A DNA stretch of 28,958 nt, taken from Pectinatus sp. (GTDB lineage: Bacteria; Bacillota; Negativicutes; Selenomonadales; Selenomonadaceae). Both the position numbers and the translations under genes were made by a program. The DNA lies in NCBI GenBank assembly GCA_020025075.1, contig JAHHSR010000015.1, positions 1-28,958 on the forward strand, read 5' to 3'. Shown piece by piece: positions 13,877 through 21,272 of this stretch; position 1 is the stretch's first letter, and each line of letters opens with the position of its first letter. The notes beneath the pieces are model-generated. The model did no database searches. It saw nothing but the letters and a program-made list of their open reading frames with translations, and was not told the DNA's origin.

Positions 13877-13952
13877 TGGTGGAGATGAAGAGGTTTGAAC
13901 TCTCGACCTTACGGATGCGAACCGTACGCTCTCCCAGCTGAGCTACATCCCC
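13877..13952 (-). tRNA. tRNA-Ala, anticodon CGC
   Basis: On the minus strand this is a 76-base tRNA with encoded CCA. Acceptor GGGGATG pairs with CATCTCC and contains the G3:U70 wobble pair that identifies alanine tRNAs. The D arm has GCTCAGCTGGGAGAGC. The anticodon stem TACGG/CCGTA holds loop TTCGCAT, giving anticodon CGC, which reads GCG. The T arm is GAGAGTTCAAACCTCTTC. It has its own consensus promoter to the right and a shared terminator to the left, so it is a single-gene transcription unit. Confidence 0.95.
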
Positions 13953-13961
13953 GATTCTTTT

Positions 13962-13990
13962 ATTATATCAGCTTCCTTTATGTGGTGCAA
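13962..13990 (-). promoter_or_regulatory. Promoter of tRNA-Ala
   Basis: On the minus strand TTGCAC (13990-13985) and TATAAT (13967-13962) are 17 bases apart; the -10 ends about nine bases before the mature tRNA 5' end. Confidence 0.8.
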
Positions 13991-14030
13991 GGCTGATTTT
14001 GTTTTTAGTGCAGGCTGGGCAAAAATATAG

Positions 14031-14243
14031 TATAATATTAAGATAAAATAAATGCTTTGTTTGGAGATAGGCTGCCGTGCTGATTTTGGGGACGGCGGCC
14101 TTTAGCGGTTTTGGGAAGAGCAGAGGCGACCGGCCGCATGGATGAAGTTGAGGGAAAGGTGGCATAACTGCCTGCTTCTGCGATTTGGCACAGCTTACCT
14201 GTGCGCATTTTAGGCAGTCAATTAAAATTTGGACAACTTTAAG
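14031..14243 (+). promoter_or_regulatory. Promoter -10 and long structured leader of the membrane-anchored protein gene
   Basis: A TATAAT at 14031-14036 (weak -35) starts a leader of about 200 bases without a coding frame of note. Hairpins visible are GGCTGCCGT (14070-14078) with ACGGCGGCC (14092-14100), and GCACAG (14188-14193) with CTGTGC (14199-14204). The latter is enclosed by CTGCCT (14168-14173) pairing with AGGCAG (14212-14217). GCAGA near 14120 can pair with TCTGC at 14177-14181. This much nested pairing suggests a riboswitch-like or other regulatory RNA, but I recognise no known class. A 9-codon frame at 14138-14167 has no ribosome site. Confidence 0.4.
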
Positions 14244-15293
14244 ATGAAATCGTCGCGCGGCGACTTTTCAATATTGTTTTTAGTTTTCTTTTTGCTTGTT
14301 ATTTACGGCCTGTTTTCTTATTATATGCGGACACCTCAGTATACGGCGCATATGATTGAACTTGCCTATAAAAGCCGTGAGCCGCAAATTATCGGCAGCT
14401 GTATCGATTTGAAGGCCGTTGTTAACCACGCTTACGATGATTTGACGGGCAATATGTATAAAGGCAGCAAGATGCCGCAAAATATCATCGAGCTTTACGA
14501 GCAGTATTATCGTCTCGTCAAGCGTCCCGTCTGCAGCGGCACTGTAAAATACATAAATGATTTTATTGCGACGGGAAAATGGCCCAATAGTGCTGAGCAG
14601 CCCCTTTTGCGCGGTCGCGAGCTCGGCATTGATTACGAGGAGCTTTTGCTGCGTTCTTTATTGCGAGACACTAAGGTTATAAGCTTTGGAGCGCTTGAGC
14701 AAAATGACGATGGCAATGTTATCTTGTCGGTGACGGTAAAAGACCACTACACGGAGATGCCTTTTGTCCTGCAGCTTTTATTGGTGCGCGGCTCCAATGG
14801 CCTTTACCATGTCACGCGTATCCTTAATTATAGCTCTTATTTATTGTATGTCCGGTCGCTTTGCCGCAACGACATTGAGCAGTATCGCGTACAGACAGGC
14901 GAGCAGATAAAAAAGGATAATGATACATTTCTCAAGCTGCAGATGAAATTTGTTCAATGCGCGAGCTGCTTGACGCCCGATGCTTCCGACAAGCAGCGCC
15001 AAAGCGTCGTGAGCCTTATCAATGATGAAATTATACCTGCATATGAACAGCACCTAAATTATCTGCGTTCCTTGAAAGTGCCGACAGGTGCCGTGCACCT
15101 TAACAGATTGCGCATTAAAAGTACCGAGCTGACGATTAAGTCGTGGCGTGAATATGCTGAAGGGATTAGTGAAAATAATCAGGCTTTGGTTTCTTCGGCA
15201 GAAAATATTCATAAAAAGGCGATGGTTATTGAGCAGAAGGTAAGGGATAATATTACCGATGTGCCGGCTCTTTTTATGCCCGATACGCCATGA
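14244..15293 (+). CDS. Membrane-anchored protein of unknown function, possibly DUF2939-like
   Basis: I do not recognise this protein with certainty. It has about 349 residues from ATG 14244; the frame is open from TTG 14229. Neither start has a clear Shine-Dalgarno. A single N-terminal membrane segment (about residues 11-29, ILFLVFFLLVIYGLFSYY) is followed by a soluble, probably extracytoplasmic, region. The stretch TPQYTAHMIELAYKSREPQ then CIDLKAVVNHAYDDL resembles the repeated TPxY...VDxxxVxxxxYDDL pattern of DUF2939 proteins. The C-terminal third is helical and charged, with no enzyme motif visible. It is alone in its transcription unit, with a long structured leader and a bidirectional terminator behind. 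Confidence 0.6.
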   Translation: MKSSRGDFSILFLVFFLLVIYGLFSYYMRTPQYTAHMIELAYKSREPQIIGSCIDLKAVVNHAYDDLTGNMYKGSKMPQNIIELYEQYYRLVKRPVCSGTVKYINDFIATGKWPNSAEQPLLRGRELGIDYEELLLRSLLRDTKVISFGALEQNDDGNVILSVTVKDHYTEMPFVLQLLLVRGSNGLYHVTRILNYSSYLLYVRSLCRNDIEQYRVQTGEQIKKDNDTFLKLQMKFVQCASCLTPDASDKQRQSVVSLINDEIIPAYEQHLNYLRSLKVPTGAVHLNRLRIKSTELTIKSWREYAEGISENNQALVSSAENIHKKAMVIEQKVRDNITDVPALFMPDTP

Positions 15294-15319
15294 TAGTCGA
15301 CTATTTCTTATAAGCTAAA

Positions 15320-15354
15320 TAAAAAGCGGACCGCAAGGCGGTCCGCTTTTTTTA
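15320..15354. terminator. Bidirectional terminator shared with panF
   Basis: GCGGACCGC and GCGGTCCGC pair around AAG at about 15326-15346, with A residues before and seven T residues after. The right flank overlaps the panF stop codon (15352-15354). Confidence 0.85.
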
Positions 15355-16851
15355 GTTCTTTTCCGGAAAAAAGACAGCTTTTACTTCGGGTGCAAAAGGC
15401 GTTTTGCCGATATAGCTGCCGATTATAAAGCAGATGGCAGCTGAGCCAATGCCAATGACGATGTTATGGCAGGTCGAGATATGAAAGCCCAAAGCTGTCG
15501 AGGTGCAGTAGGCTAAAAGGCCGCCGATAATCGAGGCGATAGCACCTGTTGAGTTGGCCCTTTTCCAAAAGAGGCCCATGATGAGAATCCAGAAAAAGGC
15601 CGTTTCAAGGCCGCCAAAGGCAAAAAGATTAATCCAGACGATAATATCGGGCGGTTTGATGGCTAGAAGAACGGTGGCAATGCCCATGAACGTCGTCACC
15701 GCAATGCCGAGGCGGGCGACGGTTTTTTGATTTTTGGCGACGGGCTCGTTGCGCTTATAATAAAGGTAGATATCCTTGACTACGGCCGAACTGCCCGCAA
15801 TTAAAAGCGAGGAAATAGTAGACATCGTGGCCGCAAGCGGTCCAATAATTGTGATACCGGCAAGCCAAGGATTCATGTGCTGGGCAATGAGCAGGGGAAT
15901 GATATTATCCGTCGAGCCGATTTGGCTTAGCGGGGCCGTTATGACGCCGCGTCCCAAAATGCCTAAAAGCGGCATGCCAATCATCATTGCACCGCAGACA
16001 ATCGTGCCAATAATCATGGCCCGATGTACCGATTTTGTATCCTTATAGCTGATGCAGCGCACGGCTGATTGTGGCAGGCCAATCGTGCCGATACCGCATA
16101 AAATCCACTGACTCATTAAAAGCGGAATGGAAACATGGTTGCTGGCTGTGGGGGAAAGTAGGTCAATCTTTCCCTGCGCCGAGGCGTTGGTAATCGTGTG
16201 CATGATATTTGTAATGCCGCCGCCATCATGCAAGATAGCATAAGCCAATAAAAACATGCCGGCCAACATCATGATGGCGCAAAGCGTATCCGTTATGGCA
16301 ACGGTATTGAAGCCGCCAATAGCGGTGTATAAGACGACGATAGCCGCAAAAAAGAGCAGCCCTGCCGCATAATCCATTCCCGTGACGGCAGCAAAAATAT
16401 GGGCGCCGCCGATGAATTGGGCAATCATTTGCGTGATGAAAAATACCAATAAGACGAGGGCACATAAATTGGCGCAAAAATTTGATTTATAGCGAAAACG
16501 AATTAAGTCTATTATCGTAATGGCGTCAATTTGGCGCGCTACAACAGCCATTTTTTTGCCCAAGATACCCAAGATGAGGTAAGCGGCGACGACCTGCACG
16601 GAAGCAAAAAGAACCCAGGCAAAGCCAAGCTGCCAGGCAACGCCTGGTCCACCGACGAATGAGCTCACCGAGCCATAGGTCGCCACCAGGCTCATTGCCA
16701 GGACGAAGCCGTTTAAGCTGCGCCCGCCGATATAGTACTCCTTGGAAAAATTTTTGCCGCGCTTATTTTTTTCACGCTGCTTGAGGTAAAAGCCGATGAG
16801 GAGCAAGACGAGAAAGAATAGAGCGGAAGGCAAAAGAATATCAAATTTCAT
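15352..16851 (-). CDS. panF: Sodium/pantothenate symporter
   Basis: PanF is the Na+-coupled importer of pantothenate, the precursor of coenzyme A, in the inner membrane. The 499-residue protein is a sodium/solute symporter with about 13 membrane segments. The PanF-specific N-terminal block YYIGGRSLNGFVLAMSLVAT is followed by SSFVGGPGVAW, with QFIGGAHIFAAVTG further on. IGGFNTVAITDTLCAIMML matches the family segment that in E. coli PanF reads GGFRASVLNDTMQGLVML (from memory). Its start codon overlaps the stop of yhdT by four bases (ATGA), the same yhdT-panF order as in E. coli, so the two are translationally coupled. Confidence 0.9.
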   Translation of the reverse strand: MKFDILLPSALFFLVLLLIGFYLKQREKNKRGKNFSKEYYIGGRSLNGFVLAMSLVATYGSVSSFVGGPGVAWQLGFAWVLFASVQVVAAYLILGILGKKMAVVARQIDAITIIDLIRFRYKSNFCANLCALVLLVFFITQMIAQFIGGAHIFAAVTGMDYAAGLLFFAAIVVLYTAIGGFNTVAITDTLCAIMMLAGMFLLAYAILHDGGGITNIMHTITNASAQGKIDLLSPTASNHVSIPLLMSQWILCGIGTIGLPQSAVRCISYKDTKSVHRAMIIGTIVCGAMMIGMPLLGILGRGVITAPLSQIGSTDNIIPLLIAQHMNPWLAGITIIGPLAATMSTISSLLIAGSSAVVKDIYLYYKRNEPVAKNQKTVARLGIAVTTFMGIATVLLAIKPPDIIVWINLFAFGGLETAFFWILIMGLFWKRANSTGAIASIIGGLLAYCTSTALGFHISTCHNIVIGIGSAAICFIIGSYIGKTPFAPEVKAVFFPEKN

Positions 16852-17129
16852 TTATAATACTCCTTCAATTTTTCTTTGTTTTCGTCATCATCTAAATCAA
16901 AATCGATAAAGACGAATTTGGTAATGAGCCATACGAAGATAATGGCCAGCAGATAGGTGCCGACACAAGAGATGAAAAACCAAAGCGGCATTGACAAAAA
17001 AGTAAGTGAGCGGTCAATGCCAAAAGCGCCGTACCACCAAAAGGCGATGAGTATAGCCGTGATGATGCAGGTGGCAGCTGCCTCGCGATTCATTTGTTGA
17101 AATTTTTCTTTGTAGGTAAGTTTTTTCAA
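16848..17129 (-). CDS. yhdT: YhdT-family (DUF997) small membrane protein, PanF partner
   Basis: This 93-residue protein has two hydrophobic segments (about 18-38 and 45-70), a short N-terminal KEKFQQMNREAAAT helix and a very acidic tail containing DFDLDDDENKE. Those are the features of YhdT/DUF997 proteins that precede panF in many bacteria. Its role is unknown; association with the symporter is inferred from the conserved pairing. Start is TTG at 17127-17129, supported by GGAGG seven bases upstream; no ATG or GTG is available in frame. Confidence 0.85.
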   Translation of the reverse strand: MKKLTYKEKFQQMNREAAATCIITAILIAFWWYGAFGIDRSLTFLSMPLWFFISCVGTYLLAIIFVWLITKFVFIDFDLDDDENKEKLKEYYK

Positions 17130-17156
17130 GATAAAGCCTCCATTGGAATACTTCCT

Positions 17157-17191
17157 AATAAAAAAGAAAGCGCCTTTCGATAGAAAGGCGC
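17157..17191 (-). terminator. Terminator-like hairpin in the yhdT-panF leader, possible attenuator
   Basis: On the minus strand GCGCCTTTC (17191-17183) pairs with GAAAGGCGC (17178-17170) around TATC, followed by TTTCTTTTTTATT. It lies only about 30 bases before the yhdT start and well after the dnaB terminator, so it would end any transcript heading into yhdT. AGAAAGG at 17227-17221 could pair with CCTTTCT of the 5' arm as an antiterminator. Confidence 0.55.
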
Positions 17192-17317
17192 AGAATTATT
17201 GTGTATGCAATATATCAAATCCTTTCTGTCTCAGTCTAAAAGATCCAAGCAGATATAAAAATGAGAAAAAATGCAGTATGGCTTTTGTCAAATACCATCT
17301 GGTTTATAACGGTATTT

Positions 17318-17346
17318 ATGATAACATATCTAAGGAAAATTTTAAA
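17318..17346 (-). promoter_or_regulatory. Possible promoter for the yhdT-panF leader
   Basis: On the minus strand TTTAAA (17346-17341) and TATCAT (17323-17318) are 17 bases apart, immediately past the dnaB terminator. A TTGACA at 17291-17286 has no good -10. Apart from this and the attenuator-like hairpin, I see nothing coding between 17130 and 17350. Confidence 0.35.
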
Positions 17347-17379
17347 GGGAAAAATGGCCGCCTTCAAGGCGGCCATTTT
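17346..17379 (-). terminator. Intrinsic terminator after dnaB
   Basis: On the minus strand AAAATGGCCGCC and GGCGGCCATTTT (12 bp, loop TTGAA) begin at the dnaB stop codon and run into TTTTTCCC. Confidence 0.85.
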
Positions 17380-18710
17380 CAATCTTCACGGTGCGATAAA
17401 TTGCTAAAGCGCGTCAATTCTTTTTGGAAGTAGAGCTGAATGGTGTCAACGGGACCGTTGCGGTGCTTGGCAATAATCACATCGGTGATATTTTTGTTTT
17501 CCGTATCGGGGTCATAATAATCCTCGCGATAGAGGAACATGACAATATCGGCATCTTGTTCAAGCGAGCCAGATTCTCTTAAATCGCTGAGCATGGGCCT
17601 TTTTATCTGGCGCGCCTCTACGCCGCGCGAGAGCTGCGAGAGGGCGATGACCGGCACATCGAGTTCGCGCGCAAGCGATTTTAAAGAGCGGGAAATTTCC
17701 GAGATTTCCTGCTGGCGATTATCGTTCTTACTAGATGTGCGTCCTTGCATGAGCTGCAGGTAGTCGATGATGATGAGCGAAAGGCCATTTTCCATTTTGA
17801 GGCGGCGCGCTTTAGCGCGCAGTTCCAAAATCGAAATGCCCGGCGTGTCATCAATGTAGATAGGTGCTGAGGAGAGGCGGTCAGCAACCGTGATGAGATG
17901 TTGCCAATCCTCATCTAAGAGGCCTCCCGTCCGCATGCGCTGCGAGTCGATGGAGGCTTCCGCGCAGAGCATTTTTTGCACGAGCTGCTCCTTGGACATT
18001 TCGAGCGAGAAGAAGGCAACAGGTTCTTTTTTGCGCACGGCGACATGGGTGGCAATATTCAAAGTAAAAGTAGTCTTGCCCATGCTCGGACGCGCGGCAA
18101 CTAAGATGAGGTCGGAAGGCTGCAGCCCTGAGGTTAAGCGGTCAAGGTCCGTAAATCCTGTCGAGATACCCGTAATGCCGCCCTTGGCTTCGTGCATTTT
18201 TTCGATTTTGCCAAAGGTTTCCAGCAAGATGTCCTTGATGGGCATGAAATCCTTGCCGATGCGGTCGGCAGAGACGTCCATAATCATCTTTTCTGCGCGG
18301 TCAAGAACTTCGTCGATGTCTTCGCTATCCTCATAGCCCAAAGCGGCAACCGCGGTTGCCGTGCTGATGAGCGCGCGCATTTTTGATTTTTCCTTGACAA
18401 TCTTGGCGTGATAGGAAGCATTGGGCGCAGCGAGGTCATTGCTCGCCAGGGCCGTGATAAAGCTCAGGCCGCCGGCCTTATCGAGTTTATCTTCTTTGCG
18501 CAGCTGTTCTGACAAAGTAATGAGGTCAACGGGCTCGTTGCGGTTGTGGATGTCCAAGATAGCGGAAAAAATGATGCGATGCGCTTCGCGGTAAAAATCG
18601 TCCTTGGTGAGGATTTGGATGACATTATTTAGCGAATCCTTGGAGATTATCATCGCTGAGAGGACCGATTGTTCGGCTTCGATGTTTTGGGGGGGAACCC
18701 GTTCGAGCAA
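17379..18710 (-). CDS. dnaB: Replicative DNA helicase DnaB (DnaC in Bacillus)
   Basis: This is the hexameric 5'-3' helicase that unwinds DNA at the replication fork. The 443 residues contain the N-terminal DnaB domain (about 8-110, PPQNIEAEQSVLSAMI at its start), a linker, and the RecA-like C-terminal domain. Walker A is ARPSMGKTT near 206-214, Walker B is IIIDYLQLM, and SDLRESGSLEQDADIVMFLYR holds the arginine-finger region (given here in part as SDLRESG). Length and order are normal and no intein is present. It lies two bases after lonC, so the two are likely translated from one message, and it is followed by a terminator. Confidence 0.97.
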   Translation of the reverse strand: MLERVPPQNIEAEQSVLSAMIISKDSLNNVIQILTKDDFYREAHRIIFSAILDIHNRNEPVDLITLSEQLRKEDKLDKAGGLSFITALASNDLAAPNASYHAKIVKEKSKMRALISTATAVAALGYEDSEDIDEVLDRAEKMIMDVSADRIGKDFMPIKDILLETFGKIEKMHEAKGGITGISTGFTDLDRLTSGLQPSDLILVAARPSMGKTTFTLNIATHVAVRKKEPVAFFSLEMSKEQLVQKMLCAEASIDSQRMRTGGLLDEDWQHLITVADRLSSAPIYIDDTPGISILELRAKARRLKMENGLSLIIIDYLQLMQGRTSSKNDNRQQEISEISRSLKSLARELDVPVIALSQLSRGVEARQIKRPMLSDLRESGSLEQDADIVMFLYREDYYDPDTENKNITDVIIAKHRNGPVDTIQLYFQKELTRFSNLSHRED

Positions 18711-18712
18711 GA

Positions 18713-20734
18713 TTATTCTTCCTTTCCTTGCAGTCCTTTAAAATCCTCTTGCGGCTCGGCAAGTAGGTAAGAAAGGGCTTCTTTGATAGTGCTGACGGTG
18801 AAAATTTGCAGGCCGAGCAGATTTTCGGGAATATCCTTTTCATTTTCCTTCGGGATGACGAGGCGCGTCATGCCGGCCTGCTTGGCGCCATAGGCCTTCT
18901 CAAAGACGCCGCCGACAGGGCGCACAAGTCCTTGAATTGAAATTTCCCCCGTGACGGCCGTATCCTGGCGAATTTTCTTTTTGGTCAAGGCCGATAAAAT
19001 GGCCGTAGTGATGGCGGTACCGGCAGAAGGACCGTCGATATTGCCGCCGCCAATTACATTGATGTGAATGTCATAATCGCTTATATCAAGCCCCGTTAAA
19101 GCGCGCACGACGGCAGCGGCATTAAAGACGGAGTCCTTGGCCATGCTGCCGGCCGTATCGTTAAAGCGCACGCTGCCGTGGCCTTTTTTGGCGGCCGGAA
19201 AAGCGACCGCTTCTATTTCGATGATTGAGCCTAAAAAGCCCGCAACGCCAAGGCCGAAAATCTTGCCCTCTTGAGGTGAGTCAGAAGCCTTTTTGGTAAT
19301 AAAGGGAGAGAGGCGGCTTATCTGGGCGACTTGATAGATGTCATTGAGGCCAATTGTCAGATTGTCTTTGCCCGAAGGGTTGTTTTGCAGGGCAAGGCTA
19401 TAAGCATCAGCCAGGAGATTGATGGCTTTTCGACCTTCAATCGTGTATTGGCCGATAGTCTGGGCGACTTTATCTTCTAATGTAACGTGCAGTTTTTCGG
19501 CAGCATTTTCGATGATTTTTTCAATATTGTTCGGCGTGAGCGGCTCAAAATAGATTTCGGCGCAGCGTGAGCGCAGGGCAGGATTTATATGCTGAGAGTC
19601 GCGCGTCGTGGCACCGATTAAGATAAAGTCGGCAGGCGCGCCTTCTTCGAAAAGCTTTTTTATATATTGCGGTACCGCAGGGTCGGTCGGGTCATAATAC
19701 GAAGACTCAAAATAAGCGTGCTTGTCCTCGAGGACTTTTAAGAGCTTATTTTGCAGCATTTCGTCCATTTCCCCGATTTCGTCGATAAATAAGATGCCGC
19801 CATGTGCATCTGTAACAAGGCCCGGCTTTGGTTCCGGGATACCACTATCTGCCAAATCGCGCCGTGCGCCTTGATATATGGGGTCATGTACGGAGCCTAA
19901 GAGAGGATTGCTCATATCGCGCGGGTCCCATCTTAAAGTCGTGCCGTCCGTTTCGACAAAAGGCGCCTTGGGCTTAAAAGGCGTGTATTTTTCCTTGCAA
20001 GCCTGCTCTAAGGCGAGGCGGGCGGCTGTCGTCTTGCCGACGCCGGGCGGCCCGTATAAGATGAGGTGCTGCGGATAAGGCGAGGCGAGCTTAGCTTTTA
20101 GGGCTTTGACGGCGCGTTCTTGGCCGATAATTTCTTCTATCGTGCGCGGGCGCAATAGCTCCATCACCGATTGCGTAAGGGAAATCTTATCCAATTCCTC
20201 GAGCCGCTTTAGCTTTTCGCGCGTCTGCGGCGTCTCCTCATCGCCTTGCTCCTCTTTTATTATCTGCATTCTGATGTCTTCAACGTAGTCTTGGTGGTTT
20301 TCCTCGAGCTTTTCAGCGATGCGTTTTTCAAGATGTTCTTCGACATTGCGCCGGGCAATGATATCGGCAATTTTTTCGCCCAGCACGTTTAAAAGGGTGG
20401 GTATTTCCTCATCGGTGGGAACCTTTTCAATGGTCGGGTCCTCATAGATAATCTTTTGCAAGGCGAGTACGCGCTCATTGCGATTGGAAGAGCGCAAAAG
20501 TTTTATGGCATCAAGCTTACCGGCCTTCAAGATGACTTTGTCGGCACCCAGCGATTCAATGCATAACTTGTAGAAGGCATCAATATCGCGCTCGAGCTGT
20601 GTCAGGGGCGCTTTATTCTCTATGGAGGACGGCTTCGTCTCTTTTACCGCTTCCTCTTTAGGGGGAAGGGGAGCTTTAGGGGACGGTGCTTTTTTGGGGG
20701 GAAAAATATTTTTAAAAAAATCTTTTAAACTCAT
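18713..20734 (-). CDS. lonC: Lon-family ATP-dependent protease LonC
   Basis: At 673 residues this lacks the large N-terminal substrate domain of LonA and fits the Firmicutes LonC type. A proline/lysine-rich N-terminal tail (11-45) precedes a helical region (46-185). Then follow the AAA+ module, with Walker A GPPGVGKTT at 228-236 and Walker B GGILFIDEIGEM, and the C-terminal protease domain. The catalytic dyad is Ser570 in DGPSAG and Lys613 in VFEKAYGAKQAG, 43 residues apart as in E. coli Lon. Membrane segments typical of LonB are absent. It is preceded by Shine-Dalgarno AGAGGTAA and lies between rplI and dnaB. Its natural substrates are unknown. Confidence 0.88.
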   Translation of the reverse strand: MSLKDFFKNIFPPKKAPSPKAPLPPKEEAVKETKPSSIENKAPLTQLERDIDAFYKLCIESLGADKVILKAGKLDAIKLLRSSNRNERVLALQKIIYEDPTIEKVPTDEEIPTLLNVLGEKIADIIARRNVEEHLEKRIAEKLEENHQDYVEDIRMQIIKEEQGDEETPQTREKLKRLEELDKISLTQSVMELLRPRTIEEIIGQERAVKALKAKLASPYPQHLILYGPPGVGKTTAARLALEQACKEKYTPFKPKAPFVETDGTTLRWDPRDMSNPLLGSVHDPIYQGARRDLADSGIPEPKPGLVTDAHGGILFIDEIGEMDEMLQNKLLKVLEDKHAYFESSYYDPTDPAVPQYIKKLFEEGAPADFILIGATTRDSQHINPALRSRCAEIYFEPLTPNNIEKIIENAAEKLHVTLEDKVAQTIGQYTIEGRKAINLLADAYSLALQNNPSGKDNLTIGLNDIYQVAQISRLSPFITKKASDSPQEGKIFGLGVAGFLGSIIEIEAVAFPAAKKGHGSVRFNDTAGSMAKDSVFNAAAVVRALTGLDISDYDIHINVIGGGNIDGPSAGTAITTAILSALTKKKIRQDTAVTGEISIQGLVRPVGGVFEKAYGAKQAGMTRLVIPKENEKDIPENLLGLQIFTVSTIKEALSYLLAEPQEDFKGLQGKEE

Positions 20735-20773
20735 AAATTACCTCTTTTTCTGTGGCACGCACCAGGCGTGCAA

Positions 20774-20806
20774 TAAAAAAAGCCCGGCAAAAGGCGCCGG
20801 GCTTTT
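20774..20806 (-). terminator. Intrinsic terminator between rplI and lonC
   Basis: On the minus strand AAAAGCCCGGC and GCCGGGCTTTT pair around a 7-base loop, followed by TTTTTTT. A second small hairpin GCACGC/GCGTGC (20755-20771) lies closer to lonC. lonC-dnaB expression must rely on read-through or a promoter I cannot place with confidence. Confidence 0.8.
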
Positions 20807-20825
20807 GCTGACTCGCCAAAACACC

Positions 20826-21272
20826 TTATTCGGCGACGACATGAACTTTTATCGAGGAAGTAATCGAGGGGTGAACCTTGACGACAACGTCGTAATCACC
20901 TAATCTTTTGACATCTTCCTTGAGCTCTATCTTGCGGCGGTCAATGTCGATATTGTGTTCTTTTTTCAGCACTTCGGCGATATCCTTGCCTGTTACGGAA
21001 CCAAAGAGCTTGCCGTTTTCGCCCACGCGCACGCGCAGGGTAACTTCGACCTTTTTGAGCTGGGCGGCCATGAGTACGGCTTCGTCTTTATCCTGCTGTT
21101 TCTTTCTTTCGGCAGAACCTTTTTTGGCCAATGCTACATTCATATTGGCCTTTGTCGCTTCAATGGCAATGCCGTGCGGGAAAAGATAATTGCGGGCATA
21201 TCCTTCCGACGCTTCGACAATATCGCCTTTTTTGCCTAATTTTTTAAAATCCTGTTCAAGTATCACTTTCAT
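20826..21272 (-). CDS. rplI: 50S ribosomal protein L9
   Basis: This ribosomal protein binds 23S rRNA and helps keep the reading frame. The 148 residues show the classical two-domain L9. The N-terminal RNA-binding domain begins MKVILEQDFKKLGKKGDIVE and contains GYARNYLFPHGIA; a long connecting helix (about 42-75) follows, then the C-terminal domain with GKLFGSVTGKDIAE. Its start codon lies inside the end of gdpP, with a 17-base overlap, so translation is probably coupled. The position after gdpP is conserved in Firmicutes. Confidence 0.97.
   Translation of the reverse strand: MKVILEQDFKKLGKKGDIVEASEGYARNYLFPHGIAIEATKANMNVALAKKGSAERKKQQDKDEAVLMAAQLKKVEVTLRVRVGENGKLFGSVTGKDIAEVLKKEHNIDIDRRKIELKEDVKRLGDYDVVVKVHPSITSSIKVHVVAE

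Noticed and set aside
14138..14167. Nine-codon frame in the 14043-14243 leader
   Set aside because: There is no Shine-Dalgarno and it lies in a region that appears to fold. It was kept only as a note.
17143..17433. Rightward open frame of about 96 codons over the yhdT leader and dnaB end
   Set aside because: It runs through the attenuator hairpin, the dnaB terminator and the antisense of dnaB, has no ribosome site and resembles nothing known.
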